From Mycobacterium palustre (GTDB lineage Bacteria > Actinomycetota > Actinomycetes > Mycobacteriales > Mycobacteriaceae), in NCBI RefSeq assembly GCF_002101785.1, contig NZ_LQPJ01000116.1, positions 1 to 64,000 of the forward strand: a stretch of DNA of 64,000 nt, read 5' to 3'. The notes under the pieces are model-generated. The model was not told where the DNA came from. It did no database searches and saw only the letters and a program-made list of their open reading frames with translations. Each line of letters begins with the position of its first letter. Position 1 is the first letter of the stretch. The position numbers and the translations under genes were made by a program. This document shows, piece by piece, positions 1 through 7,977 of this stretch.

Positions 1-459
1 GAACGCCGCGTTGGTGATGTACGCGCTCGGCGCCACCTGGCCGACGTAGAGGCTGGTGATTTGCAGCACGTGGAACAAGTAGCGCGCGGGCACGTAGATG
101 CGGCCCAGGATCTCGACCCAAGCGGTATCGAGCTTGGCGTCGTCGTCGCGTGCCTCGTAGTGGTCGACCACGCCCTCGGCGTAGACCTCGCGGTCGTGCT
201 GCAGGGCGATGTAGCGGCGGTAGTTCAGCGCGGCCGGGTCGCGGAAGCCTTCCCAGTCGTCGGCCCGCAATGGCGAGCCTTCGCGGTGTTTGACGTACCA
301 GCGGTTGATGGCGCTGCCGGGGTCGAGGTCGAACGGGGCGGGCTGGCGGTTGAAGTGGTAGTGGAATCCTCCGGTGACGGCTTCGTACTCGGTGGGTTTA
401 CGCCGGGTATCCCCGGCGATGCTCCAGGTCTTGAGCGGCCGGGTCTTCGCGGTGGTCAC
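1..459 (-). CDS. tmoE: Diiron monooxygenase hydroxylase beta subunit (TmoE/IsoE type), partial
   Basis: Translation from a GTG at 459 gives a protein beginning VTTAKTRPLKTWSIAGDTRR and continuing open to the left edge, so the C-terminal half lies outside the window. The region with YEAVTGGFHYHFNR and, later, RYIALQHDREVYAEGVVDHY resembles the beta subunit of toluene/alkene/isoprene monooxygenases. In that family this subunit pairs with the diiron alpha subunit and carries no metal itself. It is the fifth gene of the operon, starting 3 bp after the effector-protein gene stop. In the family, a reductase gene (F) usually follows, which would be beyond the window. The identity is firm at family level; the substrate is unknown. 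Confidence 0.85.
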   Translation of the reverse strand, partial: MTTAKTRPLKTWSIAGDTRRKPTEYEAVTGGFHYHFNRQPAPFDLDPGSAINRWYVKHREGSPLRADDWEGFRDPAALNYRRYIALQHDREVYAEGVVDHYEARDDDAKLDTAWVEILGRIYVPARYLFHVLQITSLYVGQVAPSAYITNAAF

Positions 460-462
460 GTG

Positions 463-774
463 TTAGTCCTCTCGGTCCAGGTACCAGTGCAGTTCCTCGT
501 CGCCGACGTAGCGGATCCGGCCGGCGAACGCCACCAGTGCCGGTTCCAGGGTGGCCAGCGGGAACGCCTGGCCCGCAGCCGCTTCCAGGCTCGCGCGGGT
601 CACGCGCAGGAATCGCCGTGCGTGGATGCGTACGTAGCCGGCGTGATCCTCGATGGTGATGTCGGCGTCGGGGTTGTCAGCGTAGATGGCGTCGGTGAGC
701 GCGGCGACGATGTCGGGATCGAAGCCGCGTACGACGGGACCGACGAGTTTGTCCTGTTCCGCGGCCGCGGTCAT
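463..774 (-). CDS. tmoD: Monooxygenase effector/coupling protein (TmoD/MmoB family)
   Basis: A 103-residue protein starting MTAAAEQDKLVGPVVRGFDP. The VGPVxRG opening and the acidic DADITIEDHAGYVRIHA segment are typical of the small cofactorless regulatory proteins (TmoD, DmpM, MmoB) that bind the hydroxylase and couple NADH use to oxygenation. The ATG at 772-774 overlaps the end of the Rieske ferredoxin gene by 4 bp, so the two are translationally coupled. A longer reading of the same frame, starting further upstream, only reads through the ferredoxin gene and is rejected. Length is normal for the family. Position fourth in the operon matches the A-B-C-D-E-F order of tmo and iso operons. Confidence 0.88.
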   Translation of the reverse strand: MTAAAEQDKLVGPVVRGFDPDIVAALTDAIYADNPDADITIEDHAGYVRIHARRFLRVTRASLEAAAGQAFPLATLEPALVAFAGRIRYVGDEELHWYLDRED

Positions 775-1106
775 CGGTGATCTCCTTCGGTCAGGGATAC
801 GGTGATCCGGTCGCCGTCCAGGCGTACCGGGTGGCTGTTCAGCCGGCAGTTGGCGGGATTTACCCCGGCACCGGTGGCCAGGTCGAACTCCCAGCTGTGT
901 GCGCTGCAGGTCAGGATGTCGTCTTCGACGTCGCCGTCGGCCAGCGGGAAGCCGGCGTGCGGGCACAGGCCGTCGTAGGCGCGGATTTCTCCGCTGCGCA
1001 GGTGAGCGAGCAGGATCGGCCGGTCGCCAACCTGGAACTCGGCGACCTCGCCCTCCCACAGGTCGTCGAGGGTGGCCACCGGAGTCCAGATGCTCGCGCT
1101 AGTCAT
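771..1106 (-). CDS. tmoC: Rieske [2Fe-2S] ferredoxin of the diiron monooxygenase
   Basis: A 111-residue ferredoxin. The Rieske ligands are visible as CPH (Cys48, His50) and CSAH (Cys67, His70), the C-x-H ... C-x2-H arrangement. In tmo/iso systems this protein carries electrons from the flavin reductase to the diiron hydroxylase. The start ATG at 1104-1106 lies inside the end of the gamma-subunit gene (8 bp overlap), and its own stop overlaps the effector gene start, so the genes are tightly coupled. It is soluble, with no membrane segment or signal. An alternative role with a Rieske dioxygenase is unlikely given its place between hydroxylase genes. Confidence 0.92.
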   Translation of the reverse strand: MTSASIWTPVATLDDLWEGEVAEFQVGDRPILLAHLRSGEIRAYDGLCPHAGFPLADGDVEDDILTCSAHSWEFDLATGAGVNPANCRLNSHPVRLDGDRITVSLTEGDHR

Positions 1107-1344
1107 AGAAGGCCTCCACGTGGTCTAGCGGCCCGACACCGGACGCCCCGATCCCTGCCCGCGGATCAAGCACGTTGCCGTTGTGGCGCAACCGGATCGG
1201 TGCATCCCGTCTGGGGACGCGGTGCCCGACGACGTGATGGGCGATCGCCGCAGTCACCGCTTCGACGCTGTCGGCGTCATCGACGGGGATGAGCAGTTCG
1301 AGCACGTCGCCCTCGAACAGGGCGGTCAGGGGGAGTAGCGCCAC
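1099..1344 (-). CDS. tmoB: Diiron monooxygenase hydroxylase gamma subunit (TmoB family)
   Basis: A small protein of 81 residues if started at the GTG at 1342-1344 (VALLPLTALFEGDVLELLIP). That start is chosen because GAGGAG lies 9 bp upstream and because TmoB proteins begin at this point. A longer reading to 1389 would run into the alpha subunit gene. The segment AIAHHVVGHRVPRRDAPIRL and the final GPLDHVEAFYD match the ubiquitin-like gamma subunit of toluene-type monooxygenases. It sits 5 bp after the alpha subunit stop and overlaps the ferredoxin gene. It completes the alpha-beta-gamma hydroxylase with tmoA and tmoE. Confidence 0.85.
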   Translation of the reverse strand: MALLPLTALFEGDVLELLIPVDDADSVEAVTAAIAHHVVGHRVPRRDAPIRLRHNGNVLDPRAGIGASGVGPLDHVEAFYD

Positions 1345-1349
1345 GATCG

Positions 1350-2858
1350 TCAACTCCTCGATCCGTTGGTCGATTGATTCAGCGCCCACGCATAACCGCT
1401 GGCGTCTTGGCCCTGCTCCTCAGGCGAAAGGCCGAAGTACTCCAAGACGGTGCCCAGATCGGGTGGGCTGATCTCCCCGGAGAGCACGCGGTCGATCAGG
1501 GATTGGTGGCCGGCGAAGCGGTCGGGCCGTTGAGTGAAGATCCACCGGCACGGCTCCGAGCAGAACAGGTACTTGCGGCCGTTGTGCACGTGAGTCAACG
1601 GGGCCGCATCGGTGTGCGCGCCTACGATCACCCCGGCGGCGCGCACGATCGGCAACTGGCACAGGTTGCAAGTGATCGGGACGGTTTCGGGCAGCGTGGC
1701 GGCGACGTCACCGTTGCGGATGTTGTCGGTGATGACATCCCACTGCTTGCCGAAGTCGCGGTTCCAGCCGGGGTACTTCTCCTCCAGCCACAATCGCTCC
1801 GCGTCGGAGACACCGGCGTCGGGATTCCACCACACCGTGGGCCGGTAATACCACACACCCAAGTGGATGGCATGGTGATACCACGTCAGCTCGTTAATGA
1901 ATTCTTCCCAGTACCAAGGGAATTGAAGCCCGTAGTCGCGGAACTGGTCGGCGAACTGCTTGACCACCCAGTCCTCGATGAACTCCTTGAAACTCATCCG
2001 CCGGCTCTCCAGCGGGGTGTAGTAATCCATCGACAGGCCGGTCAACAGGGCGAAGATGCGCCAGGACCGCCAAAACATGTGATCGATGAGGAACTGGCCC
2101 CACTCGGTCTCGCCGTTCTCGGTGAGCACCTTGATCGTGGGTTCACCCTGCTGGGCGTGGCGGGCCTCGTCGGTCTGAATCGAGCTGATCAGGGCGCCGA
2201 ACTCCAGGTCGCCGACGTCGATGGCGTCGGCGGCCATCCCGAGGAACTGCAGGTTGGTGAACCCCGTCTCTAACGTGAAGGTCAACTGCAGCGCGATCGA
2301 CAAGGCGTCATTGGCGACGAACATGTCGTCGAACAGGTAGCGCACCGCGAGCACGATCCAGTTATTGGTGTGAAAAGCCTTGAGCGCCCAATCGCCTCGC
2401 GGTTCCTTGTCGAGCAGACCATAGGGGAAGAACGCCTGGATCTGGCCGTGGCGGACCTCGTCGAGGGTGCCGAAGGTCGCGGTGTTGCGCCAGGCCGCCG
2501 AGCGACCGAACCGTCCCATCCGGGCTTCACCGATCGAGGCCAGGTATTCGGGCATCGTGATGGCGCCGTAATGGGCCACGATGACCGATTTCCAGCCCGG
2601 GTCGAGTTGCTCGAACAGCTTCGAGCGCCCGATTGCGTTCTTCAGCGAGTACGTGGTGGTGTCCTTGGTGACCTGATTGTGCACATACTCGCGGTAACCG
2701 ATCTTGTAGGGCTCGTCCCATTTGAGCCACCCCTCGGCCGAGACGCGATGCGTCCCCGAAAGCTCCTCGGGAAACACCTCCTCCTCGGTCACGTAGCGAA
2801 ACGTCCAGTTGGTGTCGCGAGCCAGGTCATACCAATCACTGCGGGAAAGTTTGGGCAT
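1350..2858 (-). CDS. tmoA: Diiron monooxygenase hydroxylase alpha subunit (toluene/alkene/isoprene type)
   Basis: A 502-residue protein starting MPKLSRSDWYDLARDTNWTF, preceded by AAGGAC 5 bp upstream. Long N-terminal extensions of this frame are discarded. Carboxylate and histidine ligands for two irons are all present: Glu94 (MPEYL), Glu124 and His127 (DEVRH), Glu187 (LETGF), Glu221 and His224 (DEARH). Spacing is the same as in TmoA/TouA/IsoA. The C-terminal part has the PYKxxYxEYV and WWNPxAGVxxxERxWLEEKYPGWN blocks of the family. It hydroxylates or epoxidises aromatic or alkene substrates using O2. First gene of a minus-strand operon A-B-C-D-E; the substrate (toluene, isoprene, propene or other) cannot be decided from sequence alone. 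Confidence 0.93.
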   Translation of the reverse strand: MPKLSRSDWYDLARDTNWTFRYVTEEEVFPEELSGTHRVSAEGWLKWDEPYKIGYREYVHNQVTKDTTTYSLKNAIGRSKLFEQLDPGWKSVIVAHYGAITMPEYLASIGEARMGRFGRSAAWRNTATFGTLDEVRHGQIQAFFPYGLLDKEPRGDWALKAFHTNNWIVLAVRYLFDDMFVANDALSIALQLTFTLETGFTNLQFLGMAADAIDVGDLEFGALISSIQTDEARHAQQGEPTIKVLTENGETEWGQFLIDHMFWRSWRIFALLTGLSMDYYTPLESRRMSFKEFIEDWVVKQFADQFRDYGLQFPWYWEEFINELTWYHHAIHLGVWYYRPTVWWNPDAGVSDAERLWLEEKYPGWNRDFGKQWDVITDNIRNGDVAATLPETVPITCNLCQLPIVRAAGVIVGAHTDAAPLTHVHNGRKYLFCSEPCRWIFTQRPDRFAGHQSLIDRVLSGEISPPDLGTVLEYFGLSPEEQGQDASGYAWALNQSTNGSRS

Positions 2859-3063
2859 CTGTGGTCCTTGGTCGGGCATGGGGCGGTGATCTGAGCCGCG
2901 TTGAGCGGCGTTGATGACGCGGACGAGACCATGATGCGATAAACGCCAAGGAGTCCTAAGCGTTAAGATCACGGTGATTTGCGCCGTCAGTTCCCGGCGC
3001 GTCCCGCAGTTAGGCTCCGATGCAGACACCAGCACGACAGCAAACGCGCAGGAAGAGGTCGCA

Positions 3064-3318
3064 GTGACGGTCACCGACGAATACCTCGCGCACAACGCCG
3101 CCCACGCGAGCACGTCCGAATGCCCCTCAAGACCCTCGCCGTCGCCGCCGAGCAAGCACGTCGCGGTGGTGGCCGCCGAAGCCGTCCCCGACCTGGCCCA
3201 CGATGTGCGCCAGTCGCTGCGGCGTATGAGGGCCAGCCCGTTCGTCACCAAGCACAGGTCGCTGCGCGGCTTCGTCTTCCACGTCGCCACCGGCAAGCTG
3301 AACGGGGTCGCGCCCTGA
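3064..3318 (+). pseudogene. Beta-carbonic anhydrase remnant with internal deletion
   Basis: Reading from GTG at 3064 (AGGAAGAGG lies just upstream) gives [16 protein letters not shown], then [10 protein letters not shown], then a jump to [20 protein letters not shown] and [15 protein letters not shown]. These blocks match the two ends of the roughly 163-residue mycobacterial beta-carbonic anhydrase of the Rv1284 type as I know it. The central 75 or so residues, which include the CxDxR motif and the HxxC zinc ligands, are missing. The product could therefore not bind zinc or hydrate CO2. It lies divergent to the monooxygenase operon and its stop abuts the following MarR reading frame. Confidence 0.8.
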
Positions 3319-3914
3319 AGTCCGAAGGCGCACGTCATCGAAGCCTTGACTCCAAGATCGTCGCCGCGCTCGACCGGGTCAGTGAGTCCCTGCACGTGCT
3401 AGCGAGGCGGGCCGCCGAAAGGCACGATATGTCGAGCACCCAAATGCACGTACTGAATTGGCTTTACGTCGGCCCGCCGCCGGTGGCTCGTACCACCACG
3501 TTGGCCCGCCAGCTCAATGTCGCCGATCCCACCGTCAGCGACGCGATCGCGGCGCTGGTCCGCAAAGGCTTGGTGGTGCGCACCCCGGACCCCGACGACC
3601 GCCGCCGCCACGACCTCGTCCTCACCGCCGCCGGCCGCAAAACCGCGGCCGAGCTCGCACGCTGGACCGCCCCCGCAGAGATCGCCACATCCAAACTGGA
3701 CCGCGCCGAGGCCGAACAGCTGCTCGACACGCTGCTCGTCATCATGGCCAAACTCCATGACGCGCAATTGCTTCCCGTGGTGCGTGCCTGCAGCACCTGC
3801 GTCCAACTCGAAACTACCCAGACCGATACGCGAAGCTACCGCTGTAGGCTTTACGACACGCCGATGTCGAAATCGGACCTGCGAGTCGACTGTGCCGACC
3901 ATGTCACGGCCTAG
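3315..3914 (+). CDS. MarR-family regulator with cysteine-rich C-terminal tail
   Basis: Winged-helix regulator. The visible MarR core runs from [21 protein letters not shown] through the recognition region [28 protein letters not shown] and the wing [19 protein letters not shown]. After the C-terminal helix comes an unusual tail with CSTC, then YRC and a final CADHV: four cysteines and a histidine that could bind a metal or sense redox state. No ordinary start codon precedes the core. The frame is open upstream through the carbonic anhydrase remnant, the first in-frame GTG lies inside helix 1 and the ATG at 3429 lies later still. The gene may thus be 5'-truncated by the same rearrangement. It could control the divergent monooxygenase operon. 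Confidence 0.7.
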   Translation: MKSEGARHRSLDSKIVAALDRVSESLHVLARRAAERHDMSSTQMHVLNWLYVGPPPVARTTTLARQLNVADPTVSDAIAALVRKGLVVRTPDPDDRRRHDLVLTAAGRKTAAELARWTAPAEIATSKLDRAEAEQLLDTLLVIMAKLHDAQLLPVVRACSTCVQLETTQTDTRSYRCRLYDTPMSKSDLRVDCADHVTA

Positions 3915-4153
3915 CTGCAGCGGGGTCTCGAACGTGTTTCGTCAATGCTGCCGTCGACGGCGTGGCTGAGCGCGGCGGCGTCTTATCTTGTCGTTGCTGG
4001 TGCCGGGAGCGGCGCGGTGTAGAGACAAGGGCTTTTCGAGGGCCTCGGCCAGCGCCGACGTCGCAGCTGGCCCCGACGCGCACTACCGGCCCAGCCGCCG
4101 TGACACTAGCTCGCCCCTCGGCTCGCAATCGTCCGCAGCGGGTGACCCGAGCT

Positions 4154-4792
4154 TTAGCGCTTGCTGTTGCGCCTTTCCTCGTTGATTGGTGTCTGCACCG
4201 CGGGCAGGATCAAAGTGTCGATGACCCGCCGCACGAAATCCGCGTCGACGGTCTCTCCGCTGATGACGCGCAATAGCCCCATTGCGGTAAGGACGTCGGC
4301 GACCAGCGACAAGTCACGTCCGGCACCTATTTCGCCACGATCGGCGGCTTGTGCCAAAACCGCCGAGAGCACACGCCGGCCTTTGAACAGGATCAAGTCA
4401 TCGAGCGCGGTCGCGAGTTCGGGATCGTGCGCAGCCTCCAAGGCGACCCGCAGCACGATGTCGTTGCTGATCAACGAAACGTCGTTTTGTTTGGCGCGTT
4501 TGACGATTGCATCGAGGTCACCGGCTAGGCTGCCGGTGTCGGGGGCATCGACGCTGAGCAAATCGGGGCGCCAGTACACAAGCGCGTCGGCCATCAGGGC
4601 GGCCTTCGATGACCACCGTCGATAAATGGCGGCCTTTCCCACGCCGGCCCGCGCGGCGATGTCGTTCATGTTGGCGGCGTCGTATCCGTGTTCTGCCAGG
4701 GCCGCCAACGCAGCGTCCAGGATTGCCGGATCCCGCGAGCGGTCGAGTCGCCCGTCGGTGCGTTGCCGAAGCTTCGATCCCGGTTCTGCCAT
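4154..4792 (-). CDS. TetR/AcrR-family transcriptional regulator
   Basis: A 212-residue regulator from the ATG at 4790-4792 (MAEPGSKLRQRTDGRLDRSR). The N-terminal helix-turn-helix is clear: ILDAALAALAEHGYDAANMNDIAARAGVGKAAIYRRWSSKAALM, ending in the typical YRRW-x-SK recognition helix. The C-terminal half (LILFKGRRVLSAVLAQAADRGEIGAG and the region around ISGETVDADFVRRVIDTLI) fits the TetR_C domain found with this type. An upstream in-frame ATG at 4861 would add 23 unlike residues and is not preferred. No partner gene is adjacent on its strand; upstream lies only an mmpL remnant, so its target cannot be assigned. Confidence 0.88.
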   Translation of the reverse strand: MAEPGSKLRQRTDGRLDRSRDPAILDAALAALAEHGYDAANMNDIAARAGVGKAAIYRRWSSKAALMADALVYWRPDLLSVDAPDTGSLAGDLDAIVKRAKQNDVSLISNDIVLRVALEAAHDPELATALDDLILFKGRRVLSAVLAQAADRGEIGAGRDLSLVADVLTAMGLLRVISGETVDADFVRRVIDTLILPAVQTPINEERRNSKR

Positions 4793-4889
4793 GGGGCCGC
4801 AACTGTCACCTAACGACGTGGTTGTTGACAGCTTGCCAGAGCGGCGGGTCGGATTCACCATGCCGCCGGCTGTGGGATCGGCGCGGTGT

Positions 4890-5110
4890 GCGCCTCGTCG
4901 ACTGCGCCCTCCTGCTGGTGGGCCTGGATGCCGGCCATCGTGCTGTGGGCGGACGGCATGAAGTCGCGCATCGTCTTCATCGAGTCGATGGTTTCGGGAA
5001 ATCGGCCAGCAGTTGTGGCATCAGCCGATCCAGGCGATCGAGATCCACTGTGAGCCCTGATATTTGGTCGGCAAGCTCGCCGATGCCGTCGAGGGCGAAT
5101 CTTTCTGTCT
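4890..5110 (-). pseudogene. MmpL transporter fragment, frameshifted
   Basis: On the minus strand one frame reads ELADQISGLTVDLDRLDRLMPQLLADFP and the next frame continues FPETIDSMKTMRDFMPSAHSTMAGI. Together these give the periplasmic-loop signature of mycobacterial MmpL proteins (a DLxxLxxLMPQLxAxFPxMIxxMKxMRxxMxxxHSTMxG pattern). The two pieces join across one base around 4988, and neither side continues into the conserved membrane domains. It is a short relic of a large transporter gene. The rest of the 4793-5197 stretch holds nothing else I recognise. Confidence 0.65.
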
Positions 5111-5197
5111 GCCTGCTCGCTATTCGCGGCGCAATCTGGCCGCCGTGGTGACTTATAGCACCGAGCGCGGGCCGCTGGTTCGCCGACAACGCTGGCG

Positions 5198-5917
5198 TTG
5201 GCTATCGTCACGTGGGTGCGGCCATTGCGGATTGTCGGCGGGATTCTTTGCTTGGGCGGCGGGGTCGGCCTGGTCGCGGCGATCACAGCGATGAATCGGA
5301 TCGGTGACTGCGGCAACGGCTATGACCCGCCGTGCCCGCCGGGCATCGAAAACGACTTCTACTTGATGGGCGGGGCGATCCTGGCCATCGCGGTCGGGTC
5401 GATCATGACCTGGGGTGTGGGCCTTGGCATGGCGATCATGGCCGCCGGCGTGGCCGCCCTCGTGTATTCGCAGACCGTTCCCGCCGACCTGCAGGCCGGG
5501 GAGTTCATCATCGCAGGCGTCTGTTTCGGGCTGCTGGCGCTGGGGATCTTCGTAGGGTCGGCCGCCGTTCGGAGTGCGACCGCCAAGCGCCGGGCCTTCG
5601 AAGAGCGGATTGCCGAGCAAGCGCGATTTGTGCAGCGGGCCACCGTGGTCGCGGGCAAGGTTGTCGCGCTGCGAGATACCGGCACGACGATCGACAACGA
5701 CCCCGAGGCCGCGATCACGATCAGCTACACACGGTCGGATGGCACCACCGCGCAGGTCGAGACAATCGAAGTGGTGCCGCGGCTGAACATCCCGCGACCC
5801 GGGGACGCGGCGACGGTGTGGTACGACGCAGTCACCGGCGAAGCGATCGGCAGACTCGGCAGCCCCCAAACGCACAGCGGGACGGCGACATTCCCCGAAA
5901 CGCCCCACATCTCCTGA
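5198..5917 (+). CDS. Membrane protein of unknown function with C-terminal soluble domain
   Basis: About 239 residues from a TTG at 5198; a GTG at 5216 (WVRPLRIVGG) is an equally possible start. Several hydrophobic stretches are visible: RIVGGILCLGGGVGLVAAI, FYLMGGAILAIAVGSIMTW, GVGLGMAIMAAGVAALVY and EFIIAGVCFGLLALGIFVG. They are followed by a charged helix (KRRAFEERIAEQARF) and a beta-rich domain containing ISYTRSDGTTAQVETIEVVP and RPGDAATVWYDAVTGEA. That last part resembles the small domain of DUF3592-like membrane proteins, where a typical line is a 'PG..V.V.YDP' turn. No function is known to me. It stands alone, with decayed genes on both sides. Confidence 0.7.
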   Translation: MAIVTWVRPLRIVGGILCLGGGVGLVAAITAMNRIGDCGNGYDPPCPPGIENDFYLMGGAILAIAVGSIMTWGVGLGMAIMAAGVAALVYSQTVPADLQAGEFIIAGVCFGLLALGIFVGSAAVRSATAKRRAFEERIAEQARFVQRATVVAGKVVALRDTGTTIDNDPEAAITISYTRSDGTTAQVETIEVVPRLNIPRPGDAATVWYDAVTGEAIGRLGSPQTHSGTATFPETPHIS

Positions 5918-6041
5918 ATCCGGAAAGCCCGGCGCCCGATCCGCTTTTGGTGCGATTTCCTGTGTGGCTTCGCAACTCTTGGTGGGCGGGCCCGCACCGG
6001 GGCCAGCCTTTCCGGGTGGTCGAACGAAAGCGACTTCGAGC

Positions 6042-6265
6042 AGTCACACGGGCCAGCCGAGGTGAAATGCGGCAGACGAGCGCGACACACCGAGCTCGCC
6101 TGCCACCTCGTCGCGCGACTTCGGCAATAGAGGCAACACCAGTGCAAGCACAAGGCCTATCACGGTCAGCAGGCCGTACAAAACGAAGTCATATTCCAGT
6201 CCTATGGTTATGGGCTAGCCGCGCGAGGTACCGGTGATAAACCACACCTTCTGGCGTTGGCTCAT
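6042..6265 (-). pseudogene. Junction of an SDR N-terminus and a transporter C-terminus
   Basis: An ATG at 6263-6265 opens MSQRQKVWFITGTSRG and stops at once (TAG, 6215-6217). This is the first strand and glycine motif of a short-chain dehydrogenase. Immediately downstream in the same direction, open sequence without a start reads GLEYDFVLYGLLTVIGLVL, then a hydrophobic run and LLPKSRDEV near 6110-6200. That looks like the last membrane helix and tail of a major-facilitator transporter. The pieces of two unrelated genes touch, so a deletion fused them. The rest of 5918-6341 has nothing else I recognise. Confidence 0.6.
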
Positions 6266-6341
6266 GCGCGGCCCTTTGCATTTGGGACGGCCACGGTGCG
6301 TCCGACCTTGCGGTGGGGAGGCATGTTCGTCTGGCCGAGCA

Positions 6342-7886
6342 TCAGTTGATGTGGCGGTCGACGTTGCTCCAGTAGTGTTCGCGCAGCTTAAATTTGATGA
6401 CTTTGCCGGCTCCCGAAAGCGGCAATGTCTCGACGATTTCCATGCTGCGGGGGGCTTTGTATCCGGCGATATGTGTCTTGGTGTGGGCACGCAATTCATC
6501 GAGGGTGAGTGTTGTCTGCGGGTGCAAGACGATGACGGCATGGACACGCTCGCCCCAATCGGGATCGGGAACGCCGATCACCGCGCATTGAGCGACGGCG
6601 GGGTGACGGGCGACGGCGTTCTCGACCTCCGCGGAATAAACGTTCTCGCCGCCGGTGATGATCATGTCTTTGATGCGGTCGACGACATAAAGATAGCCTT
6701 GCTCGTCGAGATAGCCGGCGTCACCGGTATGCATCCATCCGTCGCGGACCGCGGCGGCTGTCTCGTCGGGTTTGTTCCAATAGCCCAGCATGACGTGCCC
6801 GCCGCGCACGACGATCTCTCCGACCGCACCCGGGGGCATGGGTGTTCCCTGAGGATTGACCACCCGGACTTCGGAGTGCGGGGCCGCTCGGCCCGCGGAT
6901 TGCAACAGGCCGTTGTCGTGGTCGGCCGGGCTGAGCAGGCTTGCGACAGCGGATAGTTCAGTCATGCCATAGGCCTGGATGAACGACGCGCTCGGGACGG
7001 CCTTCATGGCACGTTCGAGCAGAGCTTGCGGGATGGGCGCAGCGCCATACATCACGCGCCGCAGACTGCTCAGGTCGTGCTTTCCGATTTCTGGATGATC
7101 GATGAGCATCTGGATCATCGCGGGCACCAGCATCACGTCGGTGACCTGGTGCGTGGCGATCGCCGATAGCGTGCCGAGTGGGCTGAAGGTCGACAGGAAC
7201 ACATGGCTACCGCCGACGAGCACGGTCGCACCCCAGGTGGCGAGGTCACCGAGGTGAAACATCGGTGCGGCGTGCAAGGTTCGTGAGCCGCGCTGGCAGC
7301 CGTAACCTGTGGCCGCCGAGCCGAGCCAGGACACGTGCAAGTTGGCATGGGAGAGCATGACGCCCTTGGAGCGGCCAGTGGTGCCCCCGGTGTAGAACAG
7401 TCCGGCGAGCGCGCGCCCGTCGCGGCGCACATCGGGAATCGGCTCCGCCCCGGCAATCAGATCCTCGTATGCGTGCATGCCGCTGGGTGTGGGACCGTCA
7501 CCGATGTGGATCACTTCGCTCAGCGTCGGCACGGCTTCGTACAGACTGGGCAGCATCGGTAGAAACGCGTCGTCGATCAGCAGGACCCGGGATGCGGAGT
7601 CACGCAGGCAGTAGGCGATCTCTTCGGCGCTCCAGCGAATGTTGATCGGGTTGAGCACCGCGTCCGCCCACGGTACGGCAAACAGGTACTCGTGATAGCG
7701 GTCGGAGTTCAGGGCCAGAATCGCTACGCGGTCTTCGGTTTCGACGCCTAAGGTTCGCAGGGCGCCCGCCAGCCGGGCCACTCGGCTGGCCACTTCCCGG
7801 ACGGTGTGCTGGCGAGGTCCGCAGATCGTCATCACGTCGTCCGGCGTTTCCTGGACGGCGCGGTGCAGACCCTGAGTCAGGTACAT
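6342..7886 (-). CDS. Acyl-CoA synthetase (FadD-like, ANL superfamily)
   Basis: A 514-residue AMP-forming ligase from the ATG at 7884-7886 (MYLTQGLHRAVQETPDDVM), with AAGGAG 6 bp upstream; the longer reading to 7973 is rejected. The phosphate-binding loop is YTGGTTGRSKGVMLSH near residue 180. Further family blocks are QAYGMTELSA, HTGDAGYLDEQGYLYVVDRIKDMIITGGENVYSAEVE, and the C-terminal catalytic lysine in SGAGKVIKF. It activates a carboxylic acid to acyl-CoA through an acyl-adenylate. It forms an apparent operon with the CocE-like hydrolase and the dehydrogenase upstream of it. Chain length and substrate are unknown, though length fits the medium/short-chain FadD group. Confidence 0.93.
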   Translation of the reverse strand: MYLTQGLHRAVQETPDDVMTICGPRQHTVREVASRVARLAGALRTLGVETEDRVAILALNSDRYHEYLFAVPWADAVLNPINIRWSAEEIAYCLRDSASRVLLIDDAFLPMLPSLYEAVPTLSEVIHIGDGPTPSGMHAYEDLIAGAEPIPDVRRDGRALAGLFYTGGTTGRSKGVMLSHANLHVSWLGSAATGYGCQRGSRTLHAAPMFHLGDLATWGATVLVGGSHVFLSTFSPLGTLSAIATHQVTDVMLVPAMIQMLIDHPEIGKHDLSSLRRVMYGAAPIPQALLERAMKAVPSASFIQAYGMTELSAVASLLSPADHDNGLLQSAGRAAPHSEVRVVNPQGTPMPPGAVGEIVVRGGHVMLGYWNKPDETAAAVRDGWMHTGDAGYLDEQGYLYVVDRIKDMIITGGENVYSAEVENAVARHPAVAQCAVIGVPDPDWGERVHAVIVLHPQTTLTLDELRAHTKTHIAGYKAPRSMEIVETLPLSGAGKVIKFKLREHYWSNVDRHIN

Positions 7887-7977
7887 CAGGTACTCCTTCT
7901 TGTGGCAAGTTCTCAGTGCGACAACTGATCCGATCCGCACACGGTGCGATGCGGGCGACGCCCGCGCCCACATCGCG

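Noticed and set aside
61..1292. Plus-strand frames opposite the monooxygenase operon
   Set aside because: High G+C antisense shadows; the minus-strand frames have complete tmo-type motifs and coupled starts.
1099..1389. Using ATG 1387 as the TmoB start
   Set aside because: It would run into the tmoA end; GTG 1344 has a good ribosome site and fits the family N-terminus.
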